A DNA stretch of 53,074 nt. It comes from Anaerolineales bacterium (GTDB taxonomy: Bacteria; Chloroflexota; Anaerolineae; Anaerolineales; UBA4823). The position numbers and the translations under genes are program-made. How positions within the stretch are numbered: position 1 is the first letter of the stretch; every line of letters starts with the position of its first letter. Location: the NCBI GenBank assembly GCA_020354045.1, contig CP070639.1, forward strand, positions 2,875,400 to 2,928,473. The letters are read 5' to 3'. Shown piece by piece: positions 8,043 to 15,967 of the stretch. The notes beneath the pieces were generated by a model that did no database searches, was not told where the DNA came from, and saw nothing but the letters and a program-made list of their open reading frames with translations.

Positions 8043-9044
8043 ATGAAGCCAGTCCTTTTATGTCTCCACGTGATTGTATTGTTTGTCTTTACTATTGGCT
8101 GCACAGGGCAGGCTAGTCAAACCCTCGTTAGCAATACCCCCTCTGCAGCCTTATTACCATCCTCAACAGTACCAGTACCTACCATAACCATCCCTCCAAC
8201 AGACCCACCAATCACACAGACTGCACAGCAGACTTATGTTCAAGAATTTCCTACATCTCCAACCGCTACATCCATTGCAATCAAACCATCACCAACTTAT
8301 GATCCAAAAATCTGGTCAGGCCTGCCAGTCGTTCCAACGATTTCACCGCGAGTGAAAGAGATCTATGCGCGTGGACATGAACTGGGCAACACCCCAAATG
8401 CTTTTTCTAAGATTGGGGATTGTGGCAGTACTCCTGCCTGGTTTTTAGGCGATTATGACCGTGGTCCAAGATATTACAATCTAGGTGAGTATCAAGTTTT
8501 AAATAATGTCATTCAGGCATTTCAGGGATCATACGATCGTATCAGCCTGGCAGCCAAATCTGGATTCAACGCCTCATCAATCTTTTCACCGCTATGGTCC
8601 AACCGCGAGCTTTGCCAGCCGAACGAGTCACCCCTTGCCTGTGAATACCGTGTACACAAGCCCTCCTTCGCCTTCATTATGCTTGGCACAAACGATGTGT
8701 GGCACCAGGATTCTTTTGAACCTCAGATGCGGTTGATAATCGAGACCTCTATCGATCTAGGCATAGTTCCTATCTTGTCCACAAAAGCAGACAACCGGGA
8801 GGGTGACGGAAGCGTAAATGCCACCATCGCGCGTCTTGCAAATGAGTACCAAATGCCACTATGGAATTTCTGGGCTGCGGTTCAAGATTTGCCTGACCAG
8901 GGTCTTCAAGACGATGGCTCCCATCTCACCTGGGGTCCCAACCAGTTCAATGATCCCCAGGTTCTGGAAAAAGCATGGCCAGTGAGAAATTTAACCGCTC
9001 TGCAGGTGCTCAATAAAATCTGGAATTATGTATCTTCACCCTAG
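8043..9044 (+). CDS. SGNH-fold lipoprotein with Cys at the block I nucleophile position
   Basis: A 333-aa protein with a lipoprotein signal peptide (lipobox TIGC, Cys20) and a Pro/Thr/Ser-rich linker to about residue 95. The globular domain has SGNH landmarks: IGDCGS at block I, MLGTND at block III (Asn217) and DDGSHLT at block V (Asp291, His294). The nucleophile position is Cys127 rather than Ser, with Ser129 two residues on. The start at 8043 is chosen because it gives a clean signal peptide; an in-frame ATG at 7998 would add 15 non-signal residues and overlap the preceding gene. TATAAT at 8028-8033 lies 9 bp before this start and may be an internal promoter or chance. As a second SGNH protein in the operon it may be an acceptor-side transferase or an esterase that reverses the modification. 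Confidence 0.78.
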   Translation: MKPVLLCLHVIVLFVFTIGCTGQASQTLVSNTPSAALLPSSTVPVPTITIPPTDPPITQTAQQTYVQEFPTSPTATSIAIKPSPTYDPKIWSGLPVVPTISPRVKEIYARGHELGNTPNAFSKIGDCGSTPAWFLGDYDRGPRYYNLGEYQVLNNVIQAFQGSYDRISLAAKSGFNASSIFSPLWSNRELCQPNESPLACEYRVHKPSFAFIMLGTNDVWHQDSFEPQMRLIIETSIDLGIVPILSTKADNREGDGSVNATIARLANEYQMPLWNFWAAVQDLPDQGLQDDGSHLTWGPNQFNDPQVLEKAWPVRNLTALQVLNKIWNYVSSP

Positions 9045-9072
9045 ATACTGGATCTAACCAAATTTTCTGGAA

Positions 9073-9339
9073 ATGAGTATTTTAAATCCTATGAATAATC
9101 ACATCCTTTCCACACTTTCCGAATACATTACAACCGAGATATTAAAACAGCCCAACCGGTCACTTGCGCCTGACCAGCCTTTAATTTCGGGTGGTCTCAT
9201 TGACTCATTCAGCCTCGTTGATCTGGCATTGTTTATAGAAAATACCTTTGGTGTCCATATCGAGGACACCGAGCTGAATGCAGAAACATTCGATACGCTG
9301 CATGAGCTGTCTGAGATTATCCAAACCCGGCAATCATGA
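9073..9339 (+). CDS. Acyl carrier protein (DltC-like, stand-alone)
   Basis: An 88-aa acidic helical protein. LISGGLIDSFSLVDL carries the phosphopantetheine attachment serine, Ser45, in the usual D-S context, and the rest fits a carrier-protein four-helix bundle. Stand-alone carriers of this size beside an AMP ligase and an MBOAT gene are the DltC arrangement: the ligase loads the acyl group as a thioester and the MBOAT protein unloads it. The start at 9073 has a GGA stretch close upstream; an in-frame ATG at 9091 is an alternative with no visible ribosome site. The sequence is not the FabF-pathway ACP type (no DSLD-V motif), which favours a dedicated carrier. Confidence 0.9.
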   Translation: MSILNPMNNHILSTLSEYITTEILKQPNRSLAPDQPLISGGLIDSFSLVDLALFIENTFGVHIEDTELNAETFDTLHELSEIIQTRQS

Positions 9340-9406
9340 TCAGCACAACAGCAGTTACCACCAGGCAACTCACACGAATTCCAAGCAGGAAAACCCAATA
9401 CCTTCT

Positions 9407-11095
9407 ATGGCTTCCAACCCAACAATATCTCATGTAGTCCATAATCTATATCAACAAGAGCCTGAAAGGATAGCCATTACGCTCTTGTTCAGTAACCAGC
9501 CGGATCAAAATATCACCTATCGAAGACTTATCGCTGGTGCAGCTGGCTACGCCAAAGCGCTCTCCCAGGCTGGAATAAGACCCGGAGAGGTGGTAATCCT
9601 GATTCTTCAACATGGGACAGAGCTGATTTATTCTTTTTTTGGGGCTATACTGCAGGGTGCCATCCCATCGATTATGCCTTTCCTGACCGAAAAGTTAGCA
9701 CCCGATGAGTACCGCCATTCCCTTGAAGCTTTGTTCGAGATAACAGCTCCAGCAGCTGTCATAACATATCCGGAATTTATCGAAGAAGTACGTGTAGCTG
9801 CCAAAGGGAAAAAATCAATTCGCGCAATTCTTGTCTCTAATGAAGTGACCTCAATCGCAGATAGCATGATCGCTGAATTTAACGGACAATATAGCTCTCC
9901 AAGGGATATTGTTCTACTCCAGCACTCTTCAGGTACAACCGGCTTACAGAAGGGAGTCGCTCTCTCCCATGAGGCTGTCTTCAACCAGCTTGAAAGTTAC
10001 TCCAAAGCCATACGGCTGAGTAAGTCTGATGTAATCGTCAGCTGGCTTCCGCTTTACCACGATATGGGCTTGGTTGCTGGTTTTCTCATGCCCATCCTCA
10101 CGCAGGTACGCTTGATTCTGCTTTCCCCATTTGATTGGGTGCGAGCACCTTTCAGGCTCATGTCTGCTATCTCCAAATATAAAGGCACACTAACCTGGCA
10201 ACCAAATTTCGCATACAATTTTTGCGCTCAAAAAATCCGTTCTCGCGATCTTGAAGGCGTGGATTTAACTAGCCTGCGGGCAGTCATCAATTGCTCGGAG
10301 CCGATGTATTGGGAAAGTCACCAGATGTATTTAGAAAGGTTTCAGCCTTATGGCTTGCGTGCAGACGCCTTGGCGACCAGTTATGCCATGGCAGAAAACG
10401 TATTTGGCGTTACTCAAGGAGGCATAGAAAAGCCAGTTACGATTGACCATGTTAACAGGCAGGCATTAAGTTCTCAAAGAGTCGCAAAATTATCTTTAGA
10501 AGGCGAAGACGCTCTTAAAATGCTTTCTGCGGGGTTCCCAATCGAGAACACCCAGCTGCGCATTATTGATTCAACTGGCATTGACTTACCAGAGCGTCAT
10601 ATCGGTGAGATCGCCATACAAAGTGATTGTATGCTCTCTGGTTATTACAATCGCCCAGATTTGACAAGCAGGGCTTTTCTGGATGGTTGGTACCTGACAG
10701 GTGATTTGGGTTATTTCGCGAATGGAGAACTTTATGTTACCGGTCGCAAGAAGGATTTGATCATTGTAGGAGGTAAGAATATCTACCCACAAGATCTGGA
10801 GAAGCTCGCCAGTGATGTTCCTGGTGTATATCCTGGTCGGGTGGTCGCTTTCGGAGTGTACAATCAGCTTTTGGGTACGGAGGAGGTTGTTTTAATTGCC
10901 GAAGCACAACCAATTGATACAGAGGCTCGGCACAAAATTGCAGATCAGATCCGAACACATGTGAACCGGGGTTCCGATATAGCTTTGCGGTATATCAAAA
11001 TTGTCGATCGCGCTTGGCTACTAAAAACCAGCAGTGGAAAAATTGCTCGCCAGGCAAATCGTGACAAATATCTACAGGAGGAGCGGCATGTATGA
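9407..11095 (+). CDS. Acyl-AMP ligase of the FAAL/acyl-CoA synthetase type
   Basis: A 562-aa adenylate-forming enzyme that would activate a carboxylic acid as acyl-AMP and pass it to the carrier protein encoded just upstream. The P-loop-like A3 motif SSGTTGLQKG starts at residue 174. SWLPLYHDMGLVAGFL follows, then TLTWQPNFAYNFCAQKI, YAMAEN, TGDLGY and GRKKDLIIVGGKNIYPQDLE, with the C-terminal catalytic lysine in TSSGKIAR. The LPLYHDMGL and PNFAY segments are FAAL/long-chain acyl ligase features, not those of D-alanine ligases (DltA). The ATG at 9407 is the only in-frame start before the conserved region; its nearest AGGA is distant. The gene ends inside the SDR start, indicating coupling. Substrate chain length cannot be judged. 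Confidence 0.88.
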   Translation: MASNPTISHVVHNLYQQEPERIAITLLFSNQPDQNITYRRLIAGAAGYAKALSQAGIRPGEVVILILQHGTELIYSFFGAILQGAIPSIMPFLTEKLAPDEYRHSLEALFEITAPAAVITYPEFIEEVRVAAKGKKSIRAILVSNEVTSIADSMIAEFNGQYSSPRDIVLLQHSSGTTGLQKGVALSHEAVFNQLESYSKAIRLSKSDVIVSWLPLYHDMGLVAGFLMPILTQVRLILLSPFDWVRAPFRLMSAISKYKGTLTWQPNFAYNFCAQKIRSRDLEGVDLTSLRAVINCSEPMYWESHQMYLERFQPYGLRADALATSYAMAENVFGVTQGGIEKPVTIDHVNRQALSSQRVAKLSLEGEDALKMLSAGFPIENTQLRIIDSTGIDLPERHIGEIAIQSDCMLSGYYNRPDLTSRAFLDGWYLTGDLGYFANGELYVTGRKKDLIIVGGKNIYPQDLEKLASDVPGVYPGRVVAFGVYNQLLGTEEVVLIAEAQPIDTEARHKIADQIRTHVNRGSDIALRYIKIVDRAWLLKTSSGKIARQANRDKYLQEERHV

Positions 11096-11804
11096 TTTCA
11101 CTAACCAGGTCGTAGTGATTACAGGAGCTGCTGGAAACTTAGGCTCTGCAACTGCTTGGATGTTTTATAAAGCAGGAGGAAAACTCGCTCTAGTAGATCG
11201 ATCAGAAGGCAGGTTGCAAAGGCAGTTTAAAGAGCTGGTGGCATCACAGAATTACTACTTTGCAGATCGTATTGATCTAACGAACCCAGAAAGTGTCTCC
11301 CGGATGGTTGCTGCACTTATACAGCACTTTGGAAAGATTGATGTGATCGTAAATACAGTTGGTGGGTTTCGTGGAGGTAAGCCAGTTCATGATACTCCGA
11401 TGGCTACCTGGGATTTCCTCATTGACTTGAATGCTCGGACAATCCTGAACGCCTGTCAGGCGATCATACCCCATATGATCCAACAAACTTATGGAAGGAT
11501 CATCAATGTTGCAGCTCGAAAGGGGCTAAAAGGAGATGCCAACCTTGGGGCATACAGTGCTTCCAAAGCTGCTGTGATCAGGTTAACAGAAAGCATGTCA
11601 GCTGAATTAAAGAAATACAACATCAACGCAAATTGCGTTATACCTGGCACAATTGACACACCTCAAAATCGTGAAGCCATGCCAGGGGCTGATTTTAATC
11701 GCTGGGTGTCACCAGAAAAAATAGCGGAGGTAATCATGTTCCTGGCTTCACCCGCTGCATCAGCCATAAACGGGGCAGCCATCCCAGTTTATGGATTAAG
11801 CTAA
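11088..11804 (+). CDS. Short-chain dehydrogenase/reductase, Ser-less active site
   Basis: A 238-aa Rossmann-fold SDR. The cofactor motif TGAAGNLG is near residue 12 and the catalytic YSASK near residue 149. At the position of the usual catalytic Ser the sequence reads INVAARKGLKG, so Ala replaces Ser. I recall an SDR subfamily sharing the NV-A-R-LKG and DTP-NR-MP-AD-W patterns, so this may be a family trait rather than a defect. GGAGGAG precedes the ATG at 11088, which overlaps the ligase stop by 8 bp. That makes it the last gene of the acylation operon. A plausible role is reduction of a keto or enoyl group on the acyl precursor, but this rests on position only. Confidence 0.85.
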   Translation: MYDFTNQVVVITGAAGNLGSATAWMFYKAGGKLALVDRSEGRLQRQFKELVASQNYYFADRIDLTNPESVSRMVAALIQHFGKIDVIVNTVGGFRGGKPVHDTPMATWDFLIDLNARTILNACQAIIPHMIQQTYGRIINVAARKGLKGDANLGAYSASKAAVIRLTESMSAELKKYNINANCVIPGTIDTPQNREAMPGADFNRWVSPEKIAEVIMFLASPAASAINGAAIPVYGLS

Positions 11805-11842
11805 AGAACATCATACCACCCAATACCCGGGTATCATAACCC

Positions 11843-13069
11843 TTATTGGATAACATCCGCATAGATTTTGAGGATTCGATCCCTGATCTTCTCCCAACCA
11901 TAATCCTGAGCAAAAACAGCTGCTTGTCTCCCCATTTGAGCATGTAATTCTGGATTCTGTATTAACTGTTTTAGCCGCTCTGCCAGTGCCAGAGGTTCAT
12001 CCACCGGGACAGTAAATCCAGTCTTGCCATCCTGGACAAGGAATGCCAACCCCCCTACTTGAGAGGCAACCACAGGAGTTCCGCACGCCATGGCTTCAAG
12101 TGCCACCATCCCAAAGGACTCATAATGCGAAGGAACAACCACCGCAACGGCTGAGGAGTAATAATATGGCAAGCTATCTTGGCTGCGCTTCCCAATAAAG
12201 GTGATCATATCCTTCAATCCATACTTTTCGCGCATGTCCTGTAAGCGCCTCATTTCTACTCCTGGTGTCTCTCCTTCACTTTCGGGATTACCACCTATCA
12301 CAGATAAACTCACTTTGATATCTGCCTGACGCAAAATTGCCAGTGCTTCTATTAGCGTGTCGATTCCTTTTAGCGGCTCTATTCGACCAACATAAAGTAA
12401 CACCTGTTCGCAAGGTGCTACGCCTATATACTCTTTTGCCTCATCTTCAGGGATAGGGTAGAAGTGACTTAAATCAACACCAGGTGAAATAACCACAATT
12501 TTCTTTGAATCCGCTTTGTATAGCCACTGCAACTGTGCCAGTTCCGCCGGTGTCGCAGCGACAATTCGATCTGCAATCTCCAATACCCGATGTTCACCAT
12601 TAAGCCGGTAATCGCCTTCCGCTTCATCTGGTACACGTGCTACCCTCTGCTTCATCAATCCAAGGGTGTGGAACATGTGGATAACCGGCACATTCCACTC
12701 CTGCTTAAGCTCTTCGGCTGTAATACCAGACATCCAATAATGGCTATGTATTAAATCATAAGTAAGACCCTTACTTTCAGTAAATGTTTGAATTCCCTGA
12801 GTGAATTCTGGTAAGAATTTAGCTAGTTCCCATTTAGGTAATGGCACCTCTGGCCCAGCGGATACATGTACCACTCGATTTCCATATCCCAGATCGTGCA
12901 AAACATACGGTACATGCTCATCTTGGGACCGGGTAAATACATCCACATGAACGCCTACTTTTCCCAGGTGACGGGTTAATTCACGCACGTAAACATTCAT
13001 TCCACCTGTGTCTTTTCCCCCCAGAGTAGCCAATGGGCATGTATGGTAAGACAACATGGCTACACGCAA
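11843..13069 (-). CDS. GT4-family glycosyltransferase (MshA/sucrose-phosphate-synthase-like)
   Basis: A 408-aa GT-B glycosyltransferase of family GT4. The N-terminal acceptor domain has LGGKDTGGMNVYVREL near residue 17, as in D-inositol-3-phosphate glycosyltransferase MshA. The donor domain has LLYVGRIEPLKGID, then a PSHYESFGMVALEAMACGTPVV segment whose E-x7-E pattern binds the nucleotide sugar. It would transfer a hexose or GlcNAc from an NDP-sugar in the cytoplasm; acceptor unknown, and mycothiol synthesis should not be assumed. The start is a TTG at 13069 placed just after GAGGTGA; an in-frame ATG at 13057 is the alternative. It is convergent with the acylation operon (38 bp apart) and stands alone. 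A 12-bp palindrome (ATACCCGGGTAT) lies in the gap. Confidence 0.87.
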   Translation of the reverse strand: MRVAMLSYHTCPLATLGGKDTGGMNVYVRELTRHLGKVGVHVDVFTRSQDEHVPYVLHDLGYGNRVVHVSAGPEVPLPKWELAKFLPEFTQGIQTFTESKGLTYDLIHSHYWMSGITAEELKQEWNVPVIHMFHTLGLMKQRVARVPDEAEGDYRLNGEHRVLEIADRIVAATPAELAQLQWLYKADSKKIVVISPGVDLSHFYPIPEDEAKEYIGVAPCEQVLLYVGRIEPLKGIDTLIEALAILRQADIKVSLSVIGGNPESEGETPGVEMRRLQDMREKYGLKDMITFIGKRSQDSLPYYYSSAVAVVVPSHYESFGMVALEAMACGTPVVASQVGGLAFLVQDGKTGFTVPVDEPLALAERLKQLIQNPELHAQMGRQAAVFAQDYGWEKIRDRILKIYADVIQ

Positions 13070-13191
13070 ATTTCACCTCATCAAGAGCATAGCAACAGCT
13101 GGTATATCGCGAGCATTATCATGCACCGCTTTCCATGAGCAAGGAAACAGAACTCTCCTTGCAATTCCAGTCTATCCCTTGTATAATCGCC

Positions 13192-13197
13192 CCACAA
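13192..13197 (+). promoter_or_regulatory. -10 box for the tRNA-Thr gene
   Basis: TATAAT at 13192-13197 would start transcription near 13204, about 19 nt before the tRNA. I see no good -35 box at 16-18 bp; TTGCAA at 13159-13164 is too far. The interval 13070-13222 holds nothing else I can recognise. Confidence 0.45.
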
Positions 13198-13222
13198 TCT
13201 TCACGGACCATCCGAGACATGT

Positions 13223-13295
13223 GCCACCGTAGCTCAGTCGGCAGAGCGGGCGTTTCGTAAACGTCAGGTCAAGGGTTCGAATCCCTTCGGTGGCT
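13223..13295 (+). tRNA. tRNA-Thr, anticodon CGT
   Basis: A complete 73-nt cloverleaf. The acceptor stem GCCACCG (13223-13229) pairs with CGGTGGC (13288-13294), with discriminator T13295. The D stem is GCTC/GAGC, the anticodon stem GGCGT/ACGTC with loop TTCGTAA, and the T arm AAGGG-TTCGAAT-CCCTT. The loop gives anticodon CGT, reading ACG (Thr). CCA is not encoded. Confidence 0.97.
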
Positions 13296-13340
13296 TCTCT
13301 CTCAGCATCCAATCGAGTGCTGCAGAGTTTTCCACCGCAT

Positions 13341-13370
13341 GAGACAAAACCCGCTTGCATCCAGTATAAT
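13341..13370 (+). promoter_or_regulatory. Promoter of uridine kinase, leaderless-type spacing
   Basis: TATAAT at 13365-13370 lies 6 bp before the ATG at 13377, with GAGACA (13341-13346) 18 bp upstream as a -35 candidate. A start site about 7 nt after the -10 box falls on or next to the ATG, and there is no ribosome site, so the mRNA is probably leaderless. Confidence 0.6.
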
Positions 13371-13376
13371 TCCAAC

Positions 13377-14021
13377 ATGCTTGATCTTGCAACCCCCATT
13401 GTTATTGGAATTGCTGGCGGTACTGGTTCCGGAAAAACCACAGTAGCGAATGTGATTATGTCACGGGTTGGAGCCAAGCACATCGCTTATTTGCCTCATG
13501 ATGCTTATTACAAGGATCTTTGCAATTTACCGAAGGTGCAAAGAGATCTTATAAATTTCGATCACCCAAACTCTCTTGATACAGATTTACTCATCCAACA
13601 TGTCCGTTGTTTGAGAGATAATCAGCCTATCGATCTGCCCCTTTACGATTTCAAAACACACAGCCGCACTACCCAGACAACTCGCATAAACCCCCAACCT
13701 ATCATATTGGTGGAAGGCATCTTGATATTTGCTGACGCTACCTTGCGAGCGTTGTTTGATGTAAAAATTTATGTAGATACAGATGCGGATATCCGTTTCA
13801 TTCGTCGTCTGCAGCGCGACATTGAAGAACGCGGCCGCACCACAAGTTCTGTTATTCAACAATACATGACCACGGTTCGTCCTATGCATCTGGAATTCGT
13901 CGAACCTTCCAAACGCTACGCTGATGTTATCATACCCGAAGGCGGATTAAACACGGTGGCGATGGATATGGTTGTTGCTAGAATCGAATCCCTCTTGGCA
14001 GGCAGAGAACCATCAAACTAA
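13377..14021 (+). CDS. udk: Uridine kinase
   Basis: Phosphorylates uridine and cytidine to UMP and CMP in pyrimidine salvage. The protein is 214 aa, the usual bacterial length. The P-loop GGTGSGKT spans residues 14-21. Further family blocks are LPHDAYYKDL, FDHPNSLDTDLL, LPLYDFKTHSRT and the lid segment RFIRRLQRDIEERGRT. The ATG at 13377 begins the first conserved strand directly and is 6 bp from a TATAAT, so translation is probably from a leaderless transcript. In-frame codons further upstream would run into the tRNA gene. The downstream VTT-domain gene begins 20 bp after the stop and may be cotranscribed. Confidence 0.95.
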   Translation: MLDLATPIVIGIAGGTGSGKTTVANVIMSRVGAKHIAYLPHDAYYKDLCNLPKVQRDLINFDHPNSLDTDLLIQHVRCLRDNQPIDLPLYDFKTHSRTTQTTRINPQPIILVEGILIFADATLRALFDVKIYVDTDADIRFIRRLQRDIEERGRTTSSVIQQYMTTVRPMHLEFVEPSKRYADVIIPEGGLNTVAMDMVVARIESLLAGREPSN

Positions 14022-14041
14022 GCCCGATTCCTTCCTTCATT

Positions 14042-14578
14042 ATGGGTACCTCCCGAAGATTGACGATCGCTCGTATCATTGCCCTTATCTTGGTGATTGC
14101 AATCAGCGTATTTGTGTTCACCATTCGAGAACAAGCTGAAAAATATGCAGTTTATGGCTATCCGGGTATTTTGATCATTTCCTTTTTAGCTTACGCAACG
14201 GTACTATTGCCTGCACCAGGTATTGCAATAATATTTACAATGGGAGCCGTCTTTCACCCGATCGGAGTTGCTCTCGCAGCTGGTGTAGGAGCAACCATTG
14301 GCGAGTTTACTGGCTATTTGGTAGGTTTTAGCGGCCAGGCGGTCATCGAACGGATCGATATTTTCGAGAAATTATCAGAATGGATGCAAAAGAACGGATC
14401 ATTCACTATTCTGGTTCTCTCCGCCATACCCAACCCATTTTTCGACTTGGCGGGTGTGACCGCCGGTGTATTAAAAATGCCAGTGCATATTTTTTTATTT
14501 TGGTGTTGGATAGGTGAGACGATTAAAATGTTGATTTTTTCCTATCTCGGAGATTCATTAATTTACCTGCTCTCTTAG
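14042..14578 (+). CDS. VTT-domain (DedA/SNARE-associated family) membrane protein
   Basis: A 178-aa integral membrane protein. An N-terminal helix spans residues about 10-28, and the VTT core follows. The core includes LPAPGIAIIFTMGAVFHPIG, then GATIGEFTGYLVG (the conserved G-x-x-x-G/E segment) and a second re-entrant half with SAIPNPFFDLAGVTAGVLKMP, containing the P-x-x-x-x-D pattern of the family. Bacterial DedA relatives move lipid carriers or maintain membrane potential; the exact substrate here is unknown. No clear ribosome site precedes the ATG, 20 bp after udk. An M20 peptidase gene starts 21 bp downstream, so several genes here could share one transcript. Confidence 0.85.
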   Translation: MGTSRRLTIARIIALILVIAISVFVFTIREQAEKYAVYGYPGILIISFLAYATVLLPAPGIAIIFTMGAVFHPIGVALAAGVGATIGEFTGYLVGFSGQAVIERIDIFEKLSEWMQKNGSFTILVLSAIPNPFFDLAGVTAGVLKMPVHIFLFWCWIGETIKMLIFSYLGDSLIYLLS

Positions 14579-14599
14579 CACACTAAATAAAGGATAACC

Positions 14600-15967
14600 A
14601 TGGACAATTACTCAAAAATAGACAGCTATCTGGATAAAAACCTCGATCAGAGCATTGAAGAGCTTTCTAAACTGGCTGCCCAACCTAGCGTGGCTGCACA
14701 GAATTTAGGGTTGGTCGAATGTGCCGAGTTGGTAGCCCAAATGCTAACACTGCGCGGATTCAGCGTCGATATCACGCCAACCGAAGGCGCACCGGTTGTC
14801 TTTGCAGAGAGAAAAGGCAGGGTAGATAAAACCCTCCTTTTCTACAACCACTATGATGTCCAGCCAGCAGAACCCTTGGAATTATGGGATAGCCCACCAT
14901 TTGAACCCACACTTCGGGATGGCAAACTGTATGCCCGGGGAGTGAGTGACGATAAAGCGCACATCACCAGTCGTCTGTTTGCCATAGATGCCCTTTTAGA
15001 TGATTCGGGCGAATTGCCTTGCAACATCAAATTCATTATTGAGGGTGAAGAAGAGGTTAGTAGCATACATTTGCATAATTATGTGATAAATAATCGCGAA
15101 AAATTATCTGCTGATGGGTGCATTTGGGAATTTGGTAGTGTTGACCATAGAGAGGTTCCCATGCAGTACCTGGGACTGCGAGGCATTTGTTATGTTGAAC
15201 TCTCAGTTGAAACCGCCAGTATTGATGTCCACTCTGGGATTGGTGGATCAATTTTCCCAAATGCAGCCTGGCGTTTAACTTGGGCGCTCAGCACGCTAAA
15301 GGGCCCCGATGAGCGAATACGCATCCCAGGTCACTATGACAATGTATTGCCTCCCAGCCAACGCGATAAGGCTTTGATGGAGGCCTTGCCGGAGGTGGCA
15401 GAAGAATACAAATCGCGCTATGGGGTCGAAAAATTCCTGCATGATATAGACGGAGGTTTACCCCTCAGATTGGCGGAAGTTTTTGAACCAACTTGTACAA
15501 TCTGTGGGATAACATCCGGTTATCAGGGTCCTGGTTCAAAAACAGTGCTCCCAGCCCGAGCTTCCGCCAAAGTAGATTTCCGTCTTGTACCGAACCAGAC
15601 CCCCGAGCAGGTATTGAAAAATTTACGTCTCCACCTGGATGCAGAGGGCTTTTCTGATGTTCAGATTACCTATCTGGGTGGAGAAGCTCCCGCCCGAACA
15701 GATCCAGATGATCCCTTTGTTGATCTGGTGGTAAAAACAGCAGAACCCGTGTACGGTGTTCCTATGCAAAAAGTACCGCTGATTGGCGGCTCTGGGCCCA
15801 ATTATGTGTTTGTACATCATTTGAATGTGCCCGTTGCCACTGCAGGTATAGGCTACCCAGGTACCAGAGCTCACGCACCTAACGAAAATATCCGTCTGGA
15901 TCTCTATCTCAAAGGAGCTAAACATATCGCTCGCATATTGAAGGAATTTTCAATCTCAACCTCATGA
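14600..15967 (+). CDS. M20-family metallopeptidase (dipeptidase-like)
   Basis: A 455-aa zinc peptidase of family M20, which usually removes residues from dipeptides or short peptides. The first metal histidine is in LLFYNHYDVQPAEP near residue 80. The GVSDDKAH segment near residue 114 carries the bridging Asp, and EGEEEVSS near residue 150 has the general-base Glu and metal Glu. A dimerisation lobe with HSGIGGSIFPNAAW follows, and the final metal His is in the PGTRAHAPNE block. The start has an AGGA site. The kinase gene begins within its stop codon (4-bp ATGA overlap), so peptidase, kinase and regulator are probably one transcript. The dipeptide substrate cannot be assigned. Confidence 0.92.
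   Translation: MDNYSKIDSYLDKNLDQSIEELSKLAAQPSVAAQNLGLVECAELVAQMLTLRGFSVDITPTEGAPVVFAERKGRVDKTLLFYNHYDVQPAEPLELWDSPPFEPTLRDGKLYARGVSDDKAHITSRLFAIDALLDDSGELPCNIKFIIEGEEEVSSIHLHNYVINNREKLSADGCIWEFGSVDHREVPMQYLGLRGICYVELSVETASIDVHSGIGGSIFPNAAWRLTWALSTLKGPDERIRIPGHYDNVLPPSQRDKALMEALPEVAEEYKSRYGVEKFLHDIDGGLPLRLAEVFEPTCTICGITSGYQGPGSKTVLPARASAKVDFRLVPNQTPEQVLKNLRLHLDAEGFSDVQITYLGGEAPARTDPDDPFVDLVVKTAEPVYGVPMQKVPLIGGSGPNYVFVHHLNVPVATAGIGYPGTRAHAPNENIRLDLYLKGAKHIARILKEFSISTS

Noticed and set aside
9336-9434. A short frame whose ATG overlaps the ACP stop (ATGA), 33 codons, in a different frame from the ligase.
   Set aside because: The peptide has no domain features and ends in TAG. The ligase has a proper start at 9407 and I see no frameshift evidence, so the overlap is probably chance.
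11805-11842. ATACCCGGGTAT palindrome in the convergent gap as a terminator.
   Set aside because: It has no loop and no T tract, so it does not form a useful hairpin.
13172-13483. A minus-strand frame across the tRNA and the start of udk.
   Set aside because: It overlaps a perfect tRNA cloverleaf and the udk P-loop. The translation contains a piece typical of antisense tRNA.
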